Assembly (NCBI RefSeq): GCF_028869115.1
Contig: NZ_CP079800.1
Span: 806,001-870,000 of the forward strand
Direction of reading: 5' to 3'
Source of the DNA: Pseudemcibacter aquimaris
GTDB lineage: Bacteria; Pseudomonadota; Alphaproteobacteria; Sphingomonadales; Emcibacteraceae
Length of the DNA stretch: 64,000 nt
Shown here: piece by piece, positions 17,948 to 26,156 of the stretch
How the letters are laid out: the number at the start of each line of letters is the position of its first letter
Position numbering within the stretch: position 1 is the first letter of the stretch
The notes under the pieces: generated by a model
What the model saw: the letters and a program-made list of their open reading frames with translations, nothing else
What the model was told of the DNA's origin: nothing
Database searches by the model: none
Position numbers and translations under genes: made by a program

Positions 17948-18938
17948 ATCTGTTTAGAATTTTTGCAACATCGGGTGCAAAATAGGTCCAGATGCCGCTG
18001 GCGCCGGCACGTTTAAAGGCCAGCAAGCTTTCCATCATGGTTTTTTCAAGATCAAGCCAACCATTTCCGGCTGCGGCATGGATCATGGCATATTCACCAC
18101 TGACCTGATAAGCATATGTTGGAAATTTAAATTCGGTTGTTACTCTTTCGATGATGTCAAGATACGGCATGCCCGGTTTAACGATAATGCTATCTGCGCC
18201 TTCTGCAATATCCATGGATACTTCACGCATGGCTTCATCCGTATTGGCAGGGTCCATCTGGTATGTTTCCTTACCACCTTTTAGATTGTTTGTTGAACCA
18301 ACGGCATCGCGAAATGGGCCATAAAAGGCAGAAGCATATTTGGCAGAATAAGCCATAATGCCAACATTTGGCATCTTTTTTGTTTCAAGCATATCACGAA
18401 TGGAAACAATCCTGCCGTCCATCATATCAGATGGGGCCAGAATATCGCATCCTGCCTGCGCTTGCATAAGTGATTGATTGACAAGGGCTTCGATGGTCAG
18501 GTCATTGTCGATATATCCGTCCCTAATCAAGCCATCTTGACCGTGACTGGTATAGGGATCAAGGGCAACATCGCAAATCACACCGATATCAGGCACTTGT
18601 GATTTGATAGCGCGTACAGTTCGACAAACAAGATTGTCCGGGTTTACGCCTTCGTAACCGTCTTCCGTTTTCTTATCCGCGGGGGTTTGCGGGAAAATGG
18701 CAATAGCGGGAATGCCCAACTCTTTTGCTTTGGCGGCTTGTTCGACAATAAGATCAATTGTCCATCTTTTTACATTTGGCATTGATGAAATGTCGGAGGA
18801 CTGATTTTCGCCTTCCTGCACAAACAATGGCCAGATCAGGTCATTTACTGAAAGTGAATTTTCACGTACCAGATTTCTGGTCCATGCGGATTGTCTGTTT
18901 CTTCTTGGGCGACTGTTTGGATATGAACCGATTATCAT
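17946..18938 (-). CDS. hemB: porphobilinogen synthase (5-aminolevulinate dehydratase)
   Basis: Condenses two 5-aminolevulinates to porphobilinogen in haem synthesis. 330 aa. Schiff-base lysines are seen in MAYSAKYASAFYGPFRDA and SIIVKPGMPYLDI. The metal loop reads DVALDPYTSHGQDGL, with Asp in place of the catalytic-zinc cysteines, so this is the Mg-type enzyme typical of alphaproteobacteria. Divergent from the LdtR-like regulator and close to hemA, the preceding pathway step. Confidence 0.96.
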   Translation of the reverse strand: MIIGSYPNSRPRRNRQSAWTRNLVRENSLSVNDLIWPLFVQEGENQSSDISSMPNVKRWTIDLIVEQAAKAKELGIPAIAIFPQTPADKKTEDGYEGVNPDNLVCRTVRAIKSQVPDIGVICDVALDPYTSHGQDGLIRDGYIDNDLTIEALVNQSLMQAQAGCDILAPSDMMDGRIVSIRDMLETKKMPNVGIMAYSAKYASAFYGPFRDAVGSTNNLKGGKETYQMDPANTDEAMREVSMDIAEGADSIIVKPGMPYLDIIERVTTEFKFPTYAYQVSGEYAMIHAAAGNGWLDLEKTMMESLLAFKRAGASGIWTYFAPDVAKILNR

Positions 18939-19069
18939 GATTTTGGCTCCTAATGCTTTTTTTAAGCAATTTAAATGTTTGTAAACACATTTTTAACAGC
19001 TTGTTAGGTATGTTGTTATATAACCTATGCAAATAAAGCAAAATATTTTTTAAAATACGGGATACTAGA

Positions 19070-19585
19070 ATGTCACTAACTCATCATAGTAGCAACCTTA
19101 TTGGTGGCCATGAAACACAAGAATCAAGGACACGCCATAATTTTCTTGAATGTTTGAGACTTATCGAAAGACTGCACAGAAGAATGCTTGATATTGTTAA
19201 GCATCGCCTTGATACAAAAGGCTTAAGTGATATTAATTCAGTGCAGGCACTATTGCTTTATAATATTGGTGACCATGAAATTACAGCAGGTGATTTAAGG
19301 AACCGTGGTTATTATTTGGGGTCAAACGTGTCTTATAACCTAAAAAAGCTAGTTGAAGCGGGCTATATCAGGCAGGAACGTTCCGAGCATGACAGACGTG
19401 CATTAAGAATTTGGTTAAGCGATAGCGGTAAATCAGTATGTAATCTTGTGGGTGAATTGTTTGATGAAAACCTAAACATGGTAAAAGATCAAAAGTTATT
19501 TACAGATCAAGGCGTTAATGAACTTCGTGATAGACTTCGTTCGCTTGAAAGCTTCTGGACGGATATGCTGCGATTCTCTGAATAA
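19070..19585 (+). CDS. ldtR: MarR-family regulator, LdtR-like
   Basis: Winged-helix transcription factor, 171 aa. Dimerisation helices flank a wing region (about 65-130) with EITAGDLRNRGYYLGSNVSYNLKKLVEAGYIRQERSEHDRR cut here in the description to its key parts: recognition helix near GSNVSYNLKKL and wing near RSEHDRRALRI. It resembles LdtR, a MarR-type regulator of alphaproteobacteria named for control of an L,D-transpeptidase. Its placement between hemB and hemA, with a near-palindrome just after its stop, suggests a role at the hem genes, which is inference. Confidence 0.75.
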   Translation: MSLTHHSSNLIGGHETQESRTRHNFLECLRLIERLHRRMLDIVKHRLDTKGLSDINSVQALLLYNIGDHEITAGDLRNRGYYLGSNVSYNLKKLVEAGYIRQERSEHDRRALRIWLSDSGKSVCNLVGELFDENLNMVKDQKLFTDQGVNELRDRLRSLESFWTDMLRFSE

Positions 19586-19611
19586 ACAGAATAAAAGCAA
19601 TTAATTAAATT

Positions 19612-19627
19612 ATTTGCGATCACAAAT
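19612..19627. promoter_or_regulatory. near-palindromic operator candidate upstream of hemA
   Basis: The 16-bp sequence atttgcgatcacaaat matches its reverse complement at 14 of 16 positions. It lies between the regulator stop (19585) and hemA start (19733), within an AT-rich promoter-like stretch. A MarR or Crp/Fnr-family operator is possible; the half-site spacing (TTG-N6-CAA) does not fit the FNR consensus (TTG-N8-CAA). Confidence 0.4.
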
Positions 19628-19732
19628 TACATATTTATTGGCTCAAATACCGTTTTATTGTAAAATTTCGCTTCCTTTGTATGCCAAACTAAGGTAGGAC
19701 AAGGGCGAAGTGAATCGTGTGGAATTTTTATA

Positions 19733-20953
19733 ATGGATTATGACCGTATATTTTCGGATGCAATAGCGAACATCAAGGACGAGGGCCGTTACCGTGTCTT
19801 TATGGACATTGAACGTAAAAACGGTGATTTTCCGAAGGCAACATGGCATTCAGAAAAGGGTGAAAAAGATATTACTGTTTGGTGCAGTAATGATTATCTT
19901 GGTATGGGTCAACATCCTGATGTGATTAAAGCCATGAAAGATGCCATCGATAAGGTTGGTACTGGTTCTGGCGGTACACGTAACATCAGTGGTACCCATC
20001 ATTATCATGTGATGCTTGAAAATGAGCTGGCCGACCTTCACGGTAAGGAAGCTGGCCTATTGTTCACATCAGGTTATATTTCCAATGAAACATCAATTTC
20101 CACAATTGCAAGAATGCTTCCTGGCTGCATTATTTATTCTGATGAACTAAATCATTCATCAATGATTAATGGTGTACTTCATGGAAAATGCGAAAAACGT
20201 ATTTTCAAACATAACTGTGTTGAACATCTGGAAGAATTGATAAAAGCCGACGATCCGGCAGCGCCGAAAATTATCCTTTTTGAATCTGTTTATTCTATGG
20301 ATGGTGATTTTGCCCCGATCGAGGAATTCTGTGATCTTGCTGATAAATATAACTGTATGACTTATATGGATGAGGTACATGCTGTTGGTATGTATGGCCC
20401 ACGCGGTGGCGGTGTTGCAGAAGAGCGCGGCTTAATGGACCGTGTTGATATAATCGAAGGAACACTTGGTAAGGCATATGGTCTTATGGGTGGTTATATT
20501 ACAGCGACACGCGATATTGTTGATAGCGTGCGTAGTTTTGCGCCAGGATTTATTTTTACAACATCACTATCACCGGCGATTACTGCGGGTGCACTTGCAA
20601 GTGTACGTCATTTGAAAAAATCTACGGCTGAACGTGAACGTCATCAGGAACGTGCAGCAACACTTAAGCAAATGATGCGTGATGCGAATTTACCAGTAAT
20701 GCCTTCACTTAGTCATATTGTTCCTCTTTTGGTTGGTGATCCGATTATCTGTAAGCAGGCATCTGATATGTTGCTTGAGGAATATGGTATCTATGTACAA
20801 CCGATTAATTTCCCGACAGTGCCGCGTGGTACGGAACGACTTCGTTTTGCGCCAAATCCTCTTCATGATGATGCAATGATGGATCATTTGGTACAATCAC
20901 TTAAAAAAGTTTGGCAGAAACTGGATATCGATAAATACTCCAGCGCTGCATAA
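19733..20953 (+). CDS. hemA: 5-aminolevulinate synthase
   Basis: PLP enzyme condensing glycine with succinyl-CoA, the committed step of haem synthesis by the Shemin (C4) route, a hallmark of alphaproteobacteria. 406 aa. Substrate-binding [12 protein letters not shown], the [20 protein letters not shown] block and PLP Lys247 in EGTLGKAYG are all present. Followed at 21 bp by a small conserved protein, probably in the same transcript. Confidence 0.97.
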   Translation: MDYDRIFSDAIANIKDEGRYRVFMDIERKNGDFPKATWHSEKGEKDITVWCSNDYLGMGQHPDVIKAMKDAIDKVGTGSGGTRNISGTHHYHVMLENELADLHGKEAGLLFTSGYISNETSISTIARMLPGCIIYSDELNHSSMINGVLHGKCEKRIFKHNCVEHLEELIKADDPAAPKIILFESVYSMDGDFAPIEEFCDLADKYNCMTYMDEVHAVGMYGPRGGGVAEERGLMDRVDIIEGTLGKAYGLMGGYITATRDIVDSVRSFAPGFIFTTSLSPAITAGALASVRHLKKSTAERERHQERAATLKQMMRDANLPVMPSLSHIVPLLVGDPIICKQASDMLLEEYGIYVQPINFPTVPRGTERLRFAPNPLHDDAMMDHLVQSLKKVWQKLDIDKYSSAA

Positions 20954-20974
20954 GGATTTAAACAGGAATACGCA

Positions 20975-21160
20975 ATGAGTAATAATGAGGGCTTTATCAT
21001 TGAATTCATTGCGATGGGGAATACAGTAAAAGTGACCTGTGTTGATCCACGTGATGGACGTGAGGTATCTACCATTGGTCCCGCGAACGCACCAAGATCG
21101 CAACTTACCCAAGCCGCAATCCGTAAAATGAAATATGTGATTGAGAAAGAAAAATCATAA
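20975..21160 (+). CDS. small conserved protein downstream of hemA (DUF6898-like)
   Basis: 61-aa soluble protein beginning MSNNEGFIIEFIAMGNTVKV. It fits the short uncharacterised proteins usually found just after hemA in alphaproteobacteria (I believe DUF6898), rich in a beta-strand pattern followed by a helix. A clear ribosome-binding tract (aaacaggaa) precedes the ATG, 21 bp after hemA. No motif for a function is visible. Confidence 0.7.
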   Translation: MSNNEGFIIEFIAMGNTVKVTCVDPRDGREVSTIGPANAPRSQLTQAAIRKMKYVIEKEKS

Positions 21161-21257
21161 AATAATTTTAGCGAAACTTCTTTACAGTTACTGTCATTGC
21201 TTGGCATTCTAATTTTTGAAAATTAATGAAATAATTTATTCAATTGGAAACGAATTG

Positions 21258-22823
21258 ATGGATTACATATGGGTATTGGTGGCATTTGTTTTTGGCTTTG
21301 CCGCAAGGCAGATTAATCTACCGCCACTTGTCGGGTATTTGATTGCGGGGTTCGGTTTACATGCTTTGGGCGTTGAACCTGAAGAATCTTTGGAAACTTT
21401 GTCTGATCTTGGGGTTACGTTACTGTTATTCACAATCGGTCTTAAGCTCGACATAAAAAGTCTTCTTAAGACGGAAATATGGGGTTCAGCGACTGCCCAT
21501 ATGGGTATTGTAGTGTTTTTAACGACGATAAACAGCCTCTTTTTTGCTTACTTGGGATTAAGTTTTTTTGATGATTTAAATGTTTACGGTGCTCTTCTTA
21601 TTGGGCTCGCTGTTAGTTTTAGCAGTACAGTTTGTGCCGTAAAAGTTTTGGAAGAGCGATCAGAATTGAGGGCGAGGCATGGTCAGGTGACTATCGGTAT
21701 TCTGATTATTCAGGATATTGCCGCTGTTTTGTTTGTTACCTTTGCTTCAGCAAAAATTCCATCAATTTGGGCTTTGGGGTTAGTCGGACTTCCTTTATTA
21801 AGGCCATATATAATAAAACTGCTTGAAAAATGCGGGCATGGGGAACTTTTGCCTCTTGCCGGTTTCTTTTTGGCCTATTCAGGCGGTGAATTATTTGCAC
21901 TTGTTGGCTTAAAAGAACAGCTTGGTGCCTTGGTTATCGCAGTTTTAATCAGTGGACATGTGAAATCCAATGAACTTGCAAAATCATTGATGAATTTTAA
22001 AGATATTTTCTTAATTGGTTTTTTCTTGTCGATAGGTTTTACGGCGCTTCCGACGCTGGATATGATTTTTGCTGCACTCATAATGTGTGTGTTCTTGCCA
22101 ATTAAGGCTGGTCTATTCTTTGTTATCATGACGCAATTAAAGTTAAGAGGGCGGACGGCATTTCTATCGTCATTAAGCCTTGCAAATTATAGTGAATTTG
22201 GCTTGATCGTTGTTTCCGCAAGCGTTGGTTTTGGAATGCTCGCTAAAGAGTGGCTTGTTATATTAGCGCTTGTCGTAACGTTCTCTTTTATCTTTTCAAG
22301 TATTTTAAATTCGGCGGCCCACAGGCTTTATGCAATATGGCGTAGCAAAATAGTTACTTTTGAAAAACATGAATGCCTGCCTGAAGATGTGATTAACGTG
22401 CCGAAAAACGCTTCAATATTAATTATTGGTATGGGGCGTGTTGGTACGGGTGCATACGATACATTAATAGAAAAGTTACACGGAAATGTCTGCGGCATTG
22501 AAGTTATTCGTAAAAGAGCAGCAGATCATATTGATAGTGGGCGAAATGTTGTGAATGCGGATGCCGAGGACCCTGCCTTTTGGGAGCATGTTGATTTAAG
22601 CTGCGTTGAAATGATCATGTTCGCAATTCCAAATCATCTTGATATTCTTGAGATTGTAAAGCAATTAAGACATGTCAATTACTCAGGAAAAATGGCGGGC
22701 ATTGCGAAATATGAAGATAATAAGCAAAAATTGCTTGATTGTGGAATTGATGTGGTTTTCAATTTTTATCAAAAGGCCGGCGCGGGTTTTGCAGATAAAG
22801 CGATTAAAACGTTACAACAGTAA
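21258..22823 (+). CDS. Kef-type cation/proton antiporter with TrkA-N domain
   Basis: CPA2-family membrane antiporter, predicted potassium efflux. About 521 aa from the ATG at 21258, which has GGAAA upstream and begins directly at helix 1; a TTG at 21216 in frame is less likely. About 12 helices occupy residues 1-370; VGYLIAGFGLHALGVEP and GVTLLLFTIGLKLDIKSL are classic Kef segments. A C-terminal NAD-binding RCK/TrkA-N domain (about 380-510) begins ILIIGMGRVGTGAYD. In E. coli such proteins respond to electrophiles, but no glutathione-related gene is adjacent. Confidence 0.88.
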   Translation: MDYIWVLVAFVFGFAARQINLPPLVGYLIAGFGLHALGVEPEESLETLSDLGVTLLLFTIGLKLDIKSLLKTEIWGSATAHMGIVVFLTTINSLFFAYLGLSFFDDLNVYGALLIGLAVSFSSTVCAVKVLEERSELRARHGQVTIGILIIQDIAAVLFVTFASAKIPSIWALGLVGLPLLRPYIIKLLEKCGHGELLPLAGFFLAYSGGELFALVGLKEQLGALVIAVLISGHVKSNELAKSLMNFKDIFLIGFFLSIGFTALPTLDMIFAALIMCVFLPIKAGLFFVIMTQLKLRGRTAFLSSLSLANYSEFGLIVVSASVGFGMLAKEWLVILALVVTFSFIFSSILNSAAHRLYAIWRSKIVTFEKHECLPEDVINVPKNASILIIGMGRVGTGAYDTLIEKLHGNVCGIEVIRKRAADHIDSGRNVVNADAEDPAFWEHVDLSCVEMIMFAIPNHLDILEIVKQLRHVNYSGKMAGIAKYEDNKQKLLDCGIDVVFNFYQKAGAGFADKAIKTLQQ

Positions 22824-22831
22824 TGGTACTG

Positions 22832-23461
22832 CTAAGGTTTCCTGACAAATTCATCCGCTTTGTCGATATTATGACTAAACTCACCAATGTCACAATAATC
22901 AATGATTTTTTCCATACTATCACGTGTGTTCGTAACAAAGTCGTTATGGCTAATACTTAAATACGAAAGTTTGTGCGTAATCGTGTTGGCCAGAAAATGT
23001 TGATAGATTTTATAGGCCCCAGCACCACCAAAATTTGGGTGCCAGTCCCTTCTTAATCGGCTTTCTTCAATATCATCGAAAGGGCGGTGGATCAAAATGA
23101 TTTTTGTATCAAAAATTTCGCAAATTTCCGGAAGGCAGAGAGTCGCAAGCGGCATTTTTAGTGCAAAAATTTTCCTCTCGGGATTGGGGAGCTCCGGCCA
23201 TTTGGCCTTTAGGAGCGAATTTTTGAAATTTTCCAATTCAAGCTTAAAGCCAGACGTATAATTACCTTTATGCTGTATTGATGCTTCATCAACAAAATGA
23301 AGCACCATATCGCGAAAGGGGATAAGCTCGTATGAATTTTTTGTGCGTTCATCGCGGGTTTTGAAGTGTGGACCAAAGGTGGGTACACCTAGTTTATCTA
23401 ATGCTCCGGCAACAGCGGTAGTACCGCTTCCCCAAGATCCTGCAACAAAAATTAATTCCAT
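22832..23461 (-). CDS. sulfotransferase-like P-loop protein
   Basis: 209 aa from the ATG at 23461; a longer frame upstream would add 48 unlikely residues. The N-terminal P-loop GSWGSGTT (8-15) in LIFVAGSWGSGTTAVAGAL is the phosphosulfate-binding type of bacterial sulfotransferases, and KIILIHRPFDDIEESRLRRDW fits the 3'-phosphate-binding 'R-P-D' region. Donor would be PAPS; the acceptor is unknown. Ends 8 bp after convergent Kef gene. No PAPS synthesis genes are in the window. Confidence 0.65.
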   Translation of the reverse strand: MELIFVAGSWGSGTTAVAGALDKLGVPTFGPHFKTRDERTKNSYELIPFRDMVLHFVDEASIQHKGNYTSGFKLELENFKNSLLKAKWPELPNPERKIFALKMPLATLCLPEICEIFDTKIILIHRPFDDIEESRLRRDWHPNFGGAGAYKIYQHFLANTITHKLSYLSISHNDFVTNTRDSMEKIIDYCDIGEFSHNIDKADEFVRKP

Positions 23462-23550
23462 TGAATATCCTCTGTTTCTTGCCTTACTTACTAAAAAAAG
23501 GGTGCATTCACAAATATAATTTGTAAACTGTGCGCAAAAGGGAAAATAAA

Positions 23551-24861
23551 ATGAGCGCGGAAAATAAAAAGCTATTGGGGTTTTGGGATTTAATGAGCAT
23601 CTCACTTGGTCAGATTATTGGCACAGGTGTAGTGGTTCTAACCGGTATCAGTATAAGCATGACCGGTTATGGCGCGCCGTGGGCTTTTATTCTGGCTCTT
23701 TTGATAGTTGCAATGCCGACCATTTGTATTGCGGCCCTTGGATCAGCAGTTCCAAGTACAGGGGGGAATTATACATATGTTCGTGATATGCTTGGAGCAA
23801 GAACATCTTTTTTATATCTTTCTTTACTGATAGCCGGACAGGTGATCCTTGCTAGTTTCGCCATTGGATTTGCGGAATACGCCGAAGCTCTATTTCCTGA
23901 TATTAATTTGACCATGACCGCGGCAATTATCATGGTGCTTTGTTATCTTGCTAACCTGATGGGGATTAAAACAGCCGCTCGTTTTCAAAGTATTATGGTG
24001 TTGGTGCTGGTTGGTTCCCTTGTTTTCTATATTTTATCTGGCTTTGCACACATAGAAGATTACAGTCATTATGGTGATATGAGTAAAGTACTTCCGAATG
24101 GCTTCGGCGGCTTTTTTGCTGCAGCATTTCTTTTACGCCTTAGCTTAATCGGATCAGAATTTGTATCTGAATTTGGTGGTGAAATGGAAAATCCTGGTAA
24201 ATTGATCCCTCTTGTTATGGGTTTATCATTATTGCTTGTGGTCGTGCTGTATATTTGTATCGCTATTGTTGCGACGGGTGTTTTGCCGCTTGAGCAAGTG
24301 ATCGGTGAAAATCTTGCTGCAACGGCGAAAGTGGTGTTCTCGCCAGCCGTTTATTATGCCTTTATTGGCGGTGGTATAATGGTGTCACTAGTTACGTCGC
24401 TTAACGCTATTTTCGCATGGTGTACGCGCGGTCTATATATGGCAACCGAAGATGGATGGCTTCCTTCAAAACTTGCGACAAAAAATAGGTTTGGAACGCC
24501 ATATATTTATCTGACATTGTTTTTTATTGTCGGGATTACACCAATTCTAACTGGGCTTAGTCTTGAATATGTTGCAATACTTGGCAATGCTGTTGGCGCA
24601 ATTTTTGGGTTATTCCCTGTTTTTGCACTTTATAACTTGGCTAGCAGGAAGCCAGAAGCCTATGCAAATGCACCGTTTAAATTGCCGCTTTGGGCAACGA
24701 AAGTATTTCCGCTCGCGTCTGTGGTGATTTACGGATACGGCATATATTCCTCTTGGGACTTCATCGGTAATACAGGTTGGCTGATGCTTGCGGGGTATGC
24801 GATTTTAATATGTGGATATATATATTTCAGAGCGCCGCATGTTCCAGCATGTCAGAAATGA
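23551..24861 (+). CDS. APC-family amino acid permease
   Basis: Inner-membrane amino acid/polyamine/organocation carrier, 436 aa, about 12 helices. ATG at 23551 chosen for the upstream aaggga at good spacing. Helix 1 contains the conserved GQIIGTGVVVLTG, helix 3 region STGGNYTYVRDMLG, and helix 6-7 EFVSEFGGEMENPGKLIP, matching the APC 'E-x-NP' signature. Substrate not predictable. Divergent from the sulfotransferase-like gene and convergent with the serine hydrolase. Confidence 0.88.
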   Translation: MSAENKKLLGFWDLMSISLGQIIGTGVVVLTGISISMTGYGAPWAFILALLIVAMPTICIAALGSAVPSTGGNYTYVRDMLGARTSFLYLSLLIAGQVILASFAIGFAEYAEALFPDINLTMTAAIIMVLCYLANLMGIKTAARFQSIMVLVLVGSLVFYILSGFAHIEDYSHYGDMSKVLPNGFGGFFAAAFLLRLSLIGSEFVSEFGGEMENPGKLIPLVMGLSLLLVVVLYICIAIVATGVLPLEQVIGENLAATAKVVFSPAVYYAFIGGGIMVSLVTSLNAIFAWCTRGLYMATEDGWLPSKLATKNRFGTPYIYLTLFFIVGITPILTGLSLEYVAILGNAVGAIFGLFPVFALYNLASRKPEAYANAPFKLPLWATKVFPLASVVIYGYGIYSSWDFIGNTGWLMLAGYAILICGYIYFRAPHVPACQK

Positions 24862-24870
24862 TGAAATCGT

Positions 24871-26094
24871 TTATTCACTATATGTATCTGATAAATATCG
24901 CCATAATGTCTTAAGGCAAGTCATCATCAGGTCGCTATCTTGTTTTGGGTAAGATCCGAAACCAACGGCCATAAGGTCTTTATCAATATCAAACCATGCA
25001 AATTGACCGTGAATGCCAAGCATAGTGAATTGCTTTTGTTCCGGTTCAACGATCCAGAATTGATCATGATATTGGCCGCTTGGAAATATATTATCTATTG
25101 TTTCGGCTTGGTATATATTTTTTGCTTTTTCATCGGGGGTAAATAATTGATCGATGAAATCCGGATTAATGATTTGTTCGCCATTTATGTTCTTCCCTTT
25201 TGAAATTATGGGGAAAGCTAATCTTGCAAAATCTCTTAGATGCAGATTAAATTGTCCTTCAATGATAGGAAAGCCCTGCGGGTCTGTATTCATGAAGCCA
25301 TCATGTTCCGCACCAATTTTTGAATATAATTTCTCTTCAAGGATTAAACCCAAGTTTTTCTGGTAAATACTTTCAAGAACCATACCCAATACGTTTGAAA
25401 GACATGAATTATAAACAAAGGCTGCCCCCGGCGTGTGAATGCGGGTGTTTAAATTTTCTAGCATCCATGCTTTTGCACCAATAGCTTCTTCGCCTTCTAA
25501 TGGCGGGTAATATCCTGCTGCTCTTGCATAATGCCAATAATGGGCATTTGGGTCTGTATAATCCTCGCTATATTCAATACCGGCTTGCATATCGAGTACA
25601 TACTGGATAGTGACACTGTCCCATTCGGCACGATTATTGAACGGTTCGATATATTTGGATATCAAGTCATTTCTTTTTAATAATCCTTCGTCCATTGCAA
25701 TGAAAATAAGCATCGCATTTATGGACTTTGTACATGAATGTAGAACATGCCTATCGTTTTCCGTCATTCCATTGCGGTAAGATTCATGAATAACCTGACC
25801 TTTATGCATCACGAGTAATGCATCATTATAAAGTCTGCGGTTTAAAAATTGTTCACCTGTGATCGTTTGATTTTTTCTTAGAGGGTCAATTAATTCGGCA
25901 TTATTTATATTTAACTGATTGGTTGAATACGATAAGGGATAAGTAATTGTCCCGCGTTCAATGGCAATGGTTCTAAATAAATTATGCATTGATGTTTGCG
26001 AAATCGCCAAACTTTCCGGGTCATCCCAATTATGATTACCAATGTTAAATTCCTCATTGGCGATATGATTTGGTTTTTCAGTGATGACCTTCAT
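24871..26094 (-). CDS. serine hydrolase of the beta-lactamase/PBP4-like family
   Basis: Cytoplasmic or peripheral hydrolase (no signal peptide seen), 407 aa. The class C/esterase-type catalytic Ser120 and Lys123 (SCTK) and Tyr228 (YNS) are in place, and the general arrangement resembles 6-aminohexanoate-dimer hydrolase and esterase EstB relatives. A final KTG-type box is replaced by GIHGQF near 375. Substrate unknown; an amidase or esterase is more likely than beta-lactam resistance. Confidence 0.82.
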   Translation of the reverse strand: MKVITEKPNHIANEEFNIGNHNWDDPESLAISQTSMHNLFRTIAIERGTITYPLSYSTNQLNINNAELIDPLRKNQTITGEQFLNRRLYNDALLVMHKGQVIHESYRNGMTENDRHVLHSCTKSINAMLIFIAMDEGLLKRNDLISKYIEPFNNRAEWDSVTIQYVLDMQAGIEYSEDYTDPNAHYWHYARAAGYYPPLEGEEAIGAKAWMLENLNTRIHTPGAAFVYNSCLSNVLGMVLESIYQKNLGLILEEKLYSKIGAEHDGFMNTDPQGFPIIEGQFNLHLRDFARLAFPIISKGKNINGEQIINPDFIDQLFTPDEKAKNIYQAETIDNIFPSGQYHDQFWIVEPEQKQFTMLGIHGQFAWFDIDKDLMAVGFGSYPKQDSDLMMTCLKTLWRYLSDTYSE

Positions 26095-26156
26095 TTTGTC
26101 TCCCGTTCTCTTTTTAAATAGAATAGAGGACTAAAATATTTTTGTCACTTTTATGT

